A stretch of 64,000 nt of DNA from positions 1-64,000 of the forward strand of contig RPRQ01000006.1 in assembly GCA_003818205.1 (NCBI GenBank). The letters are read 5' to 3'. Below the pieces are notes generated by a model, which did no database searches, was not told where the DNA came from, and saw nothing but the letters and a program-made list of their open reading frames with translations. Positions 16,806-25,643 of the stretch are shown here, in pieces. Each line of letters starts with the position of its first letter. Position 1 is the stretch's first letter. Both the position numbers and the translations under genes were made by a program. Source of the stretch: Bacteroidales bacterium. Lineage in GTDB: Bacteria > Bacteroidota > Bacteroidia > Bacteroidales > Tenuifilaceae.

Positions 16806-17687
16806 ATGGAAACAAGAATCATAATTTTAGCATTAACTCTTTTCACTTTGATTTCATGCCACGAAAAAACAACAATTAACAGTAAAATGGTAACAGAAAA
16901 AGGAGACAGCTTAACTTTCGTAAGTGGATACTCAGAAGTGAATGGACTTAAAATGTACTATGAAACCTATGGACAAGGTAAACCACTTGTCCTAATTCAC
17001 GGTGGAGGCTCAACCATTCAATCAACCTTTGAAAAGGTTATTCCGCTATTCGCAAAAAGCAGAAAGGTGATAGCCGTTGAGTTGCAAGCGCACGGGCGCA
17101 CCAGCGACCGTAATGCCGACCTCTCCTTTGAGCAGGATGCCGACGATATTGCCGCACTTTTGGCAAACCTTAAAATTGACGAGGCCGACTTTTTTGGTTT
17201 CAGCAACGGCGGAACAACTACCCTACAAATTGCTATTCGCCACCCCGAGATTGTTGACAAAATTGTTTTGGGCTCTGCCATTACCAAGCGAAGCGGCGTA
17301 CCCGAGCAGTTTTGGGGATTTATGAAACAGGCAAGTTTAGATAATATGCCACCACAGCTGAAGGAGGTCTATAAAAAAGTTGCCCCCGACCCCAATGGGT
17401 TGCAGGTGATGTTTTCCCGCGATGTACAAAGGATGCTCAATTTTAAGGATATCCCCGACGAGAAGATTAAGGCCATTAAAGCGCCTGCTTTAATTATAAT
17501 TGGCGATAAAGATATGATTACACCCGAGCACGCCCTTGAGATGCACCGCCTAATTGCCAACTCCCAATTAGCCATAATTCCAGGAGGGCATGGCGACTAC
17601 ATTGGCGAAATAACCACGCTAAAACCCGACTTTAAAGAGAGCGACCTTGCCGTTCCGATGATTGAAAAGTTTTTGGATAAAAAGTAA
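16806..17687 (+). CDS. alpha/beta-hydrolase lipoprotein
   Basis: 293 residues. Lipobox LISC near residue 18, so it is probably anchored in the outer membrane or periplasm. The alpha/beta-hydrolase core has an oxyanion segment LIHGGGS, nucleophile elbow GFSNGG (Ser 133), acid in IIGDKDMITPEHA and catalytic His in GGHGD. Substrate unknown (esterase or lipase-like). Odd point: the first about 230 bases are AT-rich like the genes before it while the rest uses distinctly GC-richer codons. Followed by a good terminator. Confidence 0.78.
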   Translation: METRIIILALTLFTLISCHEKTTINSKMVTEKGDSLTFVSGYSEVNGLKMYYETYGQGKPLVLIHGGGSTIQSTFEKVIPLFAKSRKVIAVELQAHGRTSDRNADLSFEQDADDIAALLANLKIDEADFFGFSNGGTTTLQIAIRHPEIVDKIVLGSAITKRSGVPEQFWGFMKQASLDNMPPQLKEVYKKVAPDPNGLQVMFSRDVQRMLNFKDIPDEKIKAIKAPALIIIGDKDMITPEHALEMHRLIANSQLAIIPGGHGDYIGEITTLKPDFKESDLAVPMIEKFLDKK

Positions 17688-17712
17688 AACTAAGCAAAAC
17701 AACCCTCCAACC

Positions 17713-17745
17713 AAAGCCCTAGCCATAGGGCTTTTTTGTTTTTAC
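17713..17745 (+). terminator. intrinsic terminator after the hydrolase gene
   Basis: AAAGCCCTA (17713-17721) and TAGGGCTTT (17726-17734) with a 4-base loop, followed by a T-rich run. Confidence 0.85.
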
Positions 17746-17966
17746 AAACTGCTAAAAGTAACAAAATGAGGGTTTTCCTTATTAAAAGGCATTTTTGCAG
17801 CAAGCGCAAATGGTTGTAAACACAACGAACATTAAACTTTAAATGGTTTTGTTTATTTGTTTTTATAAATTGTTAACTTTAGACTAACTTGCACTGAGGT
17901 AATTGCTTAATAGGATTAAATATACAAACAAGTTATAGACAATGCTAACAGACAGACCACCCAGAA

Positions 17967-20900
17967 ATGACAAAAATTGACAAAAAAATATTTCTTAGAA
18001 GTTTTGCAGTAAGACCAAACGGCTCTCTAAATTTTCTTTTGGGTGCAGGTGCATCTGTTCAAGCAAACATACCGACAGCTGGGACTTTGATTTGGCAATT
18101 TAAACGCAAACTTTATTGTGAAGCCAACAATGTGAGAGAAGAAAAATTCAAGGACCTTGAATCTGAAAGAAATAGAAGCACAATTCAAAGTTACTTTGAA
18201 TTAAAAGGTGGCTTACCAAAACTTAGTAGTTCTGATGAGTATTCATTCTATTTTGAAAAGTGTTATCCTAACTCCATAGACAGAAAAGCATTCATTCAAA
18301 GAATTGTTCAAGGCAAGAACCCATCAATTGGACATAAATGCCTTGGCGTTCTGTTTGACACTCAAAAAGTAAATCATATATGGACAACCAATTTTGACGA
18401 ATTAATTGAAAGCGGTATTAAAAGCATAAATAACGCTTCAAACTTTGAAACTATTTCAGAGGACAATAAGCACCAATTAGATAATTTAAATAAACTTCAG
18501 CGAGTAAATGAACTACCCCGCCGCAAGCGGACGGGGTATCAAAAAGCCTACGCACAAGGCTAAAATGTGCGCCCCAAGGGGGCGGGGAATTAAACCCAAA
18601 AGAGATTAAATTTCATGGTGATTACCGTTATGACAAACTTCAAAACACTTCCAGTGAATTGCAAGCATTAGAAAATGATTTGTACAAATACTTCGCTAAC
18701 ATTCAATCGCAAACTGGTTTAGTTGTAATCGGTTATAGTGGAAATGACAAATCTGTTTTAGATGCTTTCAATGAAGCATTGAAAGCATCTAATCCATTTC
18801 CGTACGGGTTGCACTGGTGCATTCGCAAAGGCGAAACGCCAAACAAAAGTCTAATTGACCTAATTGAAAATGTGAACGCAAAAAGCAAGGAGAAACTTTC
18901 TGGCTTTGTTGAGATAGAAAGTTTTGATGAGTTTTTGTTTGAACTCTACATTGCGAATGAAAAACCTAATGATGAAATTGAAAACATTGCAAAGACAAGA
19001 TTTGAAACAAGAAAACCTTTTACATCACCTCAGATAAGCAACAACTTTTCACCGATAAAACTAAACGGACTCAGAGCAACAACATTTCCAAAAACTGTTT
19101 ACAGTTTTAAAAGTGATTTGGAAGGATGGAAAGAACTAAGAGAATTGGTTGCAGAGCAACCAATCAAAGCTGCTCTTTCAAAAGGGAAGACTTTAGCATT
19201 TGCAAACACAGATACTATTAACAAGATATTCAACGGCAGAATAAAGTCTGAAATTATTACGATTGATATTGACGACAGCATAACCTACAAACAGGATTCG
19301 TTTTTCACTGGTTTGATTTATGACCTAATTGAATTCAATCTGCTTACAACTTATAAACTTCAAAGAGTTCCGACCAATAGTTTCAAAAAATATTATTCAA
19401 CTGAAACTCATGTTTCGCAAGCAGAGCTTGCGAAGTATCACATTCAGACAGTTGCAAAAATTTATGAAGCTGTTGAAATTCAAATTGAGTTTCATAACAA
19501 AGATCTTTTCTTGACACTACTTCCATCCATTCACATTGATTCAAACAGTTCACTCACAAAAATTGAGAAGCAAAATATTTCAAACAAAATATTTTCAAAC
19601 AGAAGAAATGACACCGTAAATGAACGGGAAAAATTTTGGATTAGCCTTTTCAAAAACGGGAATAATACAATTCAGTTTTCAATTGATACATTCAAGGTAG
19701 AGTTTGAATCAAACTATTCAAGTGCAGGAATTCCAGTTTCAAAAACACACAGTTTCAAAGGAGCATTTCAGAACAGTGAGCCGCAATTAGATTTCCATGT
19801 TAGCGACAAGAATTATCAAATGAGTCATCCATTGAAAGGATTAAAAACTTTTGGACCACTGGACTATTCATTTGAAAATAACAAAGCAAATCCACAAGCA
19901 ATAAAGCTGGGAATCATTTCACCCGAAACAGGTTTTGCAAGAATTCAAAAGCATCTTAACGGACTTAACGAAGAAATAAAAGCAACAACTGAAAAAGATT
20001 ATCTGATTGAGTATTTACCTTTTTCAACTATCTACAAAAGATACCTCGACATTCCGCAAAACACCGAAAACAAATTTATTGAGTTGATTAAAGAAACAGA
20101 TGTAAGCAAACTTAGCCAGTTAGAATTTTATGATTTTCTAAAAAGAAAGATTGACTACTTCTATACAATCAGAGGAGAGTTTGATGTTTTAATTCTTTAC
20201 TTACCAAATACTTATCAAAGATTTCGTGAACTCAAAAATGACACAACATATTTTGATTTGCATGATTCACTGAAACTATATTGTGCGAAGAAGAACATCA
20301 AAATACAAATGATTGAAGACAAATCCATCAATTATTTAGACCCTGCAAAGGTTAGATGGTGGCTTTCTTTGGGTTTGTACGTAAAAGCAAACGGAACGCC
20401 TTGGAGAAATCAAACTGTAACAGATTCTACTGCGTTCATTGGTTTAGATTTTTCAATTCAAAAAATAAATGATCAAATAAAATATGTTTTAGGTAGCAGT
20501 CAAATCTTTGATTCATCAGGACAAGGTTTAAGATTTTTACTTCAACCTATTGAGCATCCCGTTTTCTATGGCAAGAATCCGTTCATGAGTAAAGAAGATG
20601 CAAGACGATTGATATTAAAATTAAAAGAGGCATATTACAGGATTGACGGAAATTCAAAACTTGACAAACTTGTAATCCATAAAGTTCTTCATTACACACA
20701 TGATGAAATGCAAGGAATATCAGAGGCACTTGAAGGAATTGACAATGTTGAGTTATTGCAGATTCAGAAGTATTCCAATTGGAGAGCAATCAGAGGAGAA
20801 AAAAATAGTTTAACTCAGCAAATAAAAATTCATGGCTATCCTATTCAAAGAGGAACAGTAATCCAGTTAGATGATCTAAGTTTTCTACTTTGGACACACG

Positions 20901-21178
20901 GTTCTTTTTTAGATACAGATGTTGCAGGGACAGGAAGGAACTATTATCAAAGTGGCAGAGGAATTCCTGCACCACTTCTAATAAGAAGATTCAGAGGGAA
21001 AGACCCGATTGAAACAACAGCAAAAGAAATTCTTGCTCTGACTAAAATGAATTGGAACGGTGGTGAACTTTATAAAACATTGCCTGTAACGCTTGACTTT
21101 TCAAAACGGCTTTCACGATATGCAAAGCAAGCAGAAACTTTACAAGCAATTCCTTATGACTTCAGATTCTTCATGTAG
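17967..21178 (+). pseudogene. SIR2-APAZ-PIWI single-chain short prokaryotic Argonaute, interrupted
   Basis: Removing about 77 bases (18510-18586) restores one reading frame of about 1,044 residues. The SIR2 domain has LLGAGASVQANIPT and WTTNFDELIE before the insert and the catalytic-type KFHGDYRYD and VIGYSGND after it. An APAZ domain follows, ending near HPLKGLKTFGPLDYS. MID-PIWI comes last (CAKKNIKIQMIEDKS, FIGLDFS, closing LTKMNWN...LPVTLDFSKRLSRYA). The PIWI segment HKVLHYTHDEMQ lacks a clear catalytic tetrad, as in short pAgos. Homologs use guide RNA to sense invader DNA and then deplete NAD+. As it stands the ORF stops at 18561-18563, and the downstream part is open from 18512 in another frame with only a TTG start (18659), leaving the HGD motif outside it. 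Probably inactive unless the insert is recent, polymorphic or a sequencing artefact. Confidence 0.85.
18510..18586 (+). repeat. REP/MITE-like palindromic insertion in the Argonaute gene
   Basis: About 77 bases bounded by CCCCGCC and GGCGGGG arms, with internal hairpins (CCGC-AA-GCGG flanked by CCCCG/CGGGG; CGCAC/GTGCG; GCCCC-AA-GGGGC). The similar hexamers GAACTA (18510) and GAATTA (18587) at the two edges suggest a short target duplication. It is much GC-richer than its surroundings. Its length is not a multiple of three, so it shifts the frame. It codes for nothing, so it must be mobilised in trans. Confidence 0.75.
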
Positions 21179-21326
21179 GCAAAGAAGCACTGGCTACAAC
21201 AAGTCGCTTAACTAAAAACACAAAAACAACTTTAAAGTAATTATTTTGTAATTTAATTTTAATTTTTTAAATTTTAAAGTTCACAAAGCAAAAATTTGAT
21301 GTATATTTACATTCATTTTTCAATAA

Positions 21327-21677
21327 ATGGCATCGAAGCAGGAAGCAGAAAAATTCTTAAAGGAGCTTAAGGTGAAAACGGAAATTTTTGGCATATTGTT
21401 CCTCGATGACCGCGGGAAGAACCAGCAGACGCTACACGATTTGGAAATTTCACCCTCTAAGCGCAAAGAAATAATAGCAAACCTTAAGCCGGAAGATTAC
21501 TGCGAGGGGCCATTGGAAGAAAAGATGAGGGGCATTTTGCCCTTGTGGGTTTTTGGCATGGAAGTGAAACAAAAGGAGTTATATATCAAGATTAGCATGG
21601 GTTTAGAGAATAATAGCACCGTTTGTATCTCGTTTCACATTGCTGAACACCCAATGAACTATCCTTACAAAAACTAA
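21327..21677 (+). CDS. MqsR-like toxin of a toxin-antitoxin pair
   Basis: 116 residues. The arrangement of short helices then a sheet (FGILFLDDRGKNQQTLHDLEIS, IIANLKPEDYCEGPLEEKM, LWVFGMEVKQKELYIKISM, VCISFHIAEHP) resembles the MqsR/RelE-like ribonuclease fold: a ...Y..G... segment followed by a K-rich strand that would carry catalytic residues. Family assignment is moderate. Stop codon is 4 bases before the MqsA/Panacea-like gene, and toxin-first order matches mqsRA. Confidence 0.65.
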   Translation: MASKQEAEKFLKELKVKTEIFGILFLDDRGKNQQTLHDLEISPSKRKEIIANLKPEDYCEGPLEEKMRGILPLWVFGMEVKQKELYIKISMGLENNSTVCISFHIAEHPMNYPYKN

Positions 21678-21681
21678 GATT

Positions 21682-22680
21682 ATGAAGAGTCCATTTACAG
21701 GCAAAGAGATGAGCATTCAAAAAGAATGGCGTACCATGAATTTCCGTAAGGATGAATTCAAAGTACTGTTTCATTCCTATAAATGCGACGAAACCGGGGA
21801 GCAATTCGAGGATGATTCATTTGCACAGCTGAATTATAATCAATTGATAAATCAATACAGGGAGAAGTATTCAATACCTTTTCCTGAACAAATTATTGCC
21901 ATTCGAGAAAAATACGATACTTCAGCATCAAGGATGTCGGAAATATTGGGTTTTGGCACAAATAGCTACCGCCAATACGAAAGCGGTGAAATTCCCAGCC
22001 AATCAAATGCCCGATTAATTCAACTTGCCGACGACCCGCATGAATTCAAAAAATTAGTTGCCCTATGCAATACAATAGGACCTAAGGTTAAAGAAAAGTT
22101 ATCTCACAAAATTCAGATTCTACTCGAAGAGCAAAAGAATACAAAGTTTGAAAAGCAACTCGAAAAGTACTTCTTTGAAGCATGCTTGCCCAGTACTTTT
22201 ACAGGTTATAAAATGCCCAATCTGGAGAAGTTCACAGAAATGGTGGTTTACTTTACTGAAAAGTTACAACCATGGAAAACCAAATTAAATAAATTGCTCT
22301 TTTATGCCGATTTTGCAATGCACAAACAATCGGGGTTTTCAATTAGCGGCGTTCAATATAGGGCAATTCCAATGGGCCCAGTGCCAAATAATTTCAACAG
22401 CATCTTTGAATATTTGGCCAACAATGATGATGTGGATATTAATTACACAACATTCCACGATGGCGGTATAGGCGAACAATTTAAGCCAAATTCAAAAAGA
22501 GAGTTTAATCCTGAATTATTTACCGAGAACGAACTTCGAGTACTAGAAAATATTGCTGAAAGGTTTAAAAACACCACGACAAACGAGATAATTGAAATTA
22601 GCCATAGAGAAAAAGCTTGGCAAGAAAACAAGGATGAAAAGAGGATAATCGATTATAAATATAGTTTCGATTTGAATTAG
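21682..22680 (+). CDS. MqsA-like HTH / Panacea (SocA, DUF4065) antitoxin
   Basis: 332 residues in three parts. About 1-55: MqsA/YgiT-like N-terminus in which most zinc cysteines are replaced (KSPFTGKEM in place of CPxCG; one Cys kept in YKCDETGEQFED). About 65-135: XRE-type helix-turn-helix (ASRMSEILGFGTNSYRQYESGEIPSQ). About 170-330: Panacea/SocA domain (TKLNKLLFYADFAMHKQSG, GVQYRAIPMGPVPNNF). Panacea domains are known neutralising modules. It should bind the toxin and autoregulate the operon. Lies directly downstream of the Argonaute gene, forming a small defence cluster. Confidence 0.85.
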   Translation: MKSPFTGKEMSIQKEWRTMNFRKDEFKVLFHSYKCDETGEQFEDDSFAQLNYNQLINQYREKYSIPFPEQIIAIREKYDTSASRMSEILGFGTNSYRQYESGEIPSQSNARLIQLADDPHEFKKLVALCNTIGPKVKEKLSHKIQILLEEQKNTKFEKQLEKYFFEACLPSTFTGYKMPNLEKFTEMVVYFTEKLQPWKTKLNKLLFYADFAMHKQSGFSISGVQYRAIPMGPVPNNFNSIFEYLANNDDVDINYTTFHDGGIGEQFKPNSKREFNPELFTENELRVLENIAERFKNTTTNEIIEISHREKAWQENKDEKRIIDYKYSFDLN

Positions 22681-22688
22681 GTTTTAAA

Positions 22689-22809
22689 TGTTTCACGCAA
22701 AGAGTGCTAAGTCTGTGCTAAGCCAATAAGCAAACAAGTAGTCAAATAAGCCATAGTTGCTAAACTCTGTGAACCTTTGTGTTCTTACTCTGTGGAACTC
22801 TGTGGTTAA
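22689..22809. repeat. CACAAAG/CTCTGTG intergenic repeat with opposed arms
   Basis: The left arm carries GCAAAGAGTGCTAAG and GTGCTAAG units; the right arm carries CTCTGTG, CCTTTGTG, CTCTGTGG, ending GTGGTTAA. The arms point towards each other with a spacer between, as in the GxxExxY cassette ends but without an ORF. Confidence 0.6.
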
Positions 22810-22940
22810 AAATGTGCTCACTAAAATTAAAGGCTTAATCAGTAAATAAAAAAAATTAACAAATCAACTAGAAGTCTAAAATATTATATACTTTTATTAA
22901 AGAAATAAAACCATAAAAACAATATTCACCATAAAGATAT

Positions 22941-24812
22941 ATGAAACCTTTCCTCAAACCATTTTTCTATATTTGCTTCTTTAGTGTATTCCTTTGTTCA
23001 TGCGAATACGAAAACTCAGGGATATATGAACAAGAAGTTAATAAAGATGTTACCGCTCCAGAGATTCAGGTTGTTGAATTAAATCTCAATGAAGACACTC
23101 TTTTATTATATGATTCCAAACAGATAAATTTCAGATTCCGAAGTAATGATATTCAAAAGATCTCTTCTGTTAATCTTTATATGGATAATACTATAATTGA
23201 AACAGTAAAAAATGAAAATGGTTACTTCTCTTTAAATTACAGTTCCCTTAGCATTGGTACACATAAACTTATAATTGAAATCGTTACTAAATCAGGAACA
23301 AATAGCATTGCTGATAAACTAGGGTCAGAAGGGTTTATTTTACGCTCAAAGGAATGGGTGGTTATTATAGTTAAACCAATCCAATGGCCTGGTGAAGTTA
23401 TTACAGAAATAACCAATGGATACCTTAAAATGCAATGGCCAGAATATCAATCCCCTTTACTTAAAAAGTATAAAATCTATTATAACTGCAACAAAGTTTA
23501 TGGTAGTCAAGATTTTGAAATTGGACAAACCACTAAAAACGAATTTATTGACAGTTCCTATATTGGTCAAGGGGGCAAATACATTATAAAAGTTCTTACA
23601 TACCCTGAATTAATCGTACCAGCAAAGGTTAAATATATAACCAAAGAATTTCCTCAATTGAGTTTCATATACAATGATAATAATACATATAAAATATCAT
23701 GGTCTAAAAGTAAATACATGAATTCAGTTGATTCATATATTGTAAAATCATATAAATTTCCTGAACCTATTAAAATTTTAAAATCAACTGTCAACCCGAA
23801 TGATACTACATATATAATAGACGATGGTTATTTTGGTGACTCAAAAGAATATAGATTATATCTAATCCCAAAATCCAAGAAACATTTTTATTGCTCAGAT
23901 GATCACTATAATACAATCAATTGTGAATTAGGAATACCATTCCCAAACTTAAATGTTTATCTTAATCGAGTTCATCAAATTAATAGTGATGATCTTTTTT
24001 TCATTAGAAACGACTCACTTACAAGATATTCAACATCAACAAACTTGGTAGTTCAACAAAGGAATTACAGTTCTATATCCGATTTTTATTACCTAAGCAT
24101 TAATAAATGCAGCAATTATCTTACTGCAATTTCTAATCCTTATACTAATATTCTAAGGGTTTCATTAAATGATTTGAACTCATATAAAGTATCAAATATT
24201 CCATACATACGTTACTATACTTGTCCTGCAATATCAAATACGGGTATCGGGATTATTGAAGGTAATGATAATTTTCTATATTACTATAATTTCAATAATG
24301 ATTCTATTCTAGGAAAATACGCTTATGATAAATCCTTTGTTGCGAATACAAAAATATCACCAAACGGAAATTATTTCTTACGAAATCTAGGATATATTGG
24401 AGGAGATATTAGATATAAACTTGTTGAATTTAAGAACAGTACATTTAGAGTCGTAAATGAAGAATCGTACTTAAGTTTTACTAGAAGTATTGGATTTATC
24501 CCTAATGAATTAGAGCAAATGTATATGTGGTATGGCTCAACTTTTTACATTAAGAAATGTAGCGACTTCACAACCTTATATGAATTCAACCTGCAAGATG
24601 AATCAATAATAAATTTTGATTTCTACAACAATGAATTTCTAAGTTATAAAGGTTATCATTTATATGTAAGAAACCTTAAAAATGGTGCAATCATCAAAGA
24701 TATTCCCATTGGTTTTCAAGCTGGATCTAGCGATTACAGGTTACTTTTGATGAACCACGCCCTTTACTACTTTAATGGGATTAAAAATTGTTTAAAATAC
24801 AATCTTAATTAA
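22941..24812 (+). CDS. surface lipoprotein with Ig/FN3-like and propeller-like domains, unknown function
   Basis: 623 residues. Lipobox LCSC (Cys near 21). About 35-145 looks like an Ig-like domain (INFRFRSNDIQKISSVNLYMDN), about 150-330 like two FN3-like modules with Pro and Tyr-rich strands, and 340-623 like repeated beta blades (SISDFYYLSINKC, YLTAISNPY, YFLRNLGYIG). Strongly AT-rich and Asn/Tyr-rich, unlike the core genes nearby. It lies 5 bases before a barrel gene, which is probably its partner. No enzymatic motif. Confidence 0.65.
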   Translation: MKPFLKPFFYICFFSVFLCSCEYENSGIYEQEVNKDVTAPEIQVVELNLNEDTLLLYDSKQINFRFRSNDIQKISSVNLYMDNTIIETVKNENGYFSLNYSSLSIGTHKLIIEIVTKSGTNSIADKLGSEGFILRSKEWVVIIVKPIQWPGEVITEITNGYLKMQWPEYQSPLLKKYKIYYNCNKVYGSQDFEIGQTTKNEFIDSSYIGQGGKYIIKVLTYPELIVPAKVKYITKEFPQLSFIYNDNNTYKISWSKSKYMNSVDSYIVKSYKFPEPIKILKSTVNPNDTTYIIDDGYFGDSKEYRLYLIPKSKKHFYCSDDHYNTINCELGIPFPNLNVYLNRVHQINSDDLFFIRNDSLTRYSTSTNLVVQQRNYSSISDFYYLSINKCSNYLTAISNPYTNILRVSLNDLNSYKVSNIPYIRYYTCPAISNTGIGIIEGNDNFLYYYNFNNDSILGKYAYDKSFVANTKISPNGNYFLRNLGYIGGDIRYKLVEFKNSTFRVVNEESYLSFTRSIGFIPNELEQMYMWYGSTFYIKKCSDFTTLYEFNLQDESIINFDFYNNEFLSYKGYHLYVRNLKNGAIIKDIPIGFQAGSSDYRLLLMNHALYYFNGIKNCLKYNLN

Positions 24813-24817
24813 GTTAC

Positions 24818-25525
24818 ATGAAAACATTTTTCTCTATTATAGTTTTATTTTTTTTCTCTTTAAGTAATTATTCACAAGACTTCAAAATAGGTTTCCAATC
24901 AGGATGGGGCTCTTACAAAATGTCTGAATTAAAGGATTTAAATCAATATATACTAAAGAATAATCCTTTAAGTCCAAAGATGATATCTAATTATCCCTCT
25001 TACTACTACTATCGACCTTCAATAATTTTTGCATACAAAAAAGTCAACTTTGGGTTAATTTTCTCACATCAATCAACAGGTTCAAGAATATCTATTAAGG
25101 ACTATTCGGGAGAATATCTCTTTGATTCAAAGATAAAAAGTAACGCCTTTGGAATTCTTGGTGAAGTCAACGTAGACCCAGAGAAAAAACTAAAATTTAT
25201 TTTGTACTCTGAGCTTGGGTTCATTAAAACTCAACTCACATTAACTGAATTCTTAAAAGTCTTTGACAATACAATTACAGACGATAAATATTATTTTGAT
25301 TCAAAAAACTATTACATAGAACCTGGTTTTAAGATTTCATACCCATTAAGTTTCATAAGCCTTGAACTCAACATTGGTTTTTTCCAACAGTTTGGCAAGA
25401 AAAAATTTGAAGGAGATAAAGATGTGTCACTTACCGTTAACGGTAATAAAATAAAACCTGACTGGAGCGGTCTACGATTTGGTTTATCTTTCTATTTTGT
25501 CATTCCCTTTGAAAAATTAAAATAA
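24818..25525 (+). CDS. outer-membrane beta-barrel protein (PorT-like)
   Basis: 235 residues with a signal peptide (to ...SNYSQ) and about eight predicted amphipathic strands (DFKIGFQSGWGSY, IIFAYKKVNFGLIFSHQ, FILYSELGFIKTQL, FISLELNIGFFQQF, WSGLRFGLSFYFVIPF), the profile of small Bacteroidota barrels. Ends K rather than F. Co-transcribed with the lipoprotein upstream; both are AT-rich and could have been acquired together. Confidence 0.7.
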   Translation: MKTFFSIIVLFFFSLSNYSQDFKIGFQSGWGSYKMSELKDLNQYILKNNPLSPKMISNYPSYYYYRPSIIFAYKKVNFGLIFSHQSTGSRISIKDYSGEYLFDSKIKSNAFGILGEVNVDPEKKLKFILYSELGFIKTQLTLTEFLKVFDNTITDDKYYFDSKNYYIEPGFKISYPLSFISLELNIGFFQQFGKKKFEGDKDVSLTVNGNKIKPDWSGLRFGLSFYFVIPFEKLK

Positions 25526-25643
25526 AATCGGACACTTAAAATCGCTGATACTTATTTTGAAATCTAATCGATTTAAGAACAACGATTGCCTTCGGCGAAC
25601 TCGCAAGCTCGGTTAACGAATGTTGATTTTAGAAGATTAAAAA

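Noticed and set aside
17967-18563. stand-alone 198-residue SIR2 protein
   Set aside because: The last 18 residues are translated from the inserted element, and the SIR2 HGD motif lies after it, so this is a broken end, not a real small protein.
25540-25620. terminator or element after the barrel gene
   Set aside because: Loose AAATCG/CGATTT pairing and a GC-richer tract are present, but nothing clear enough to call.
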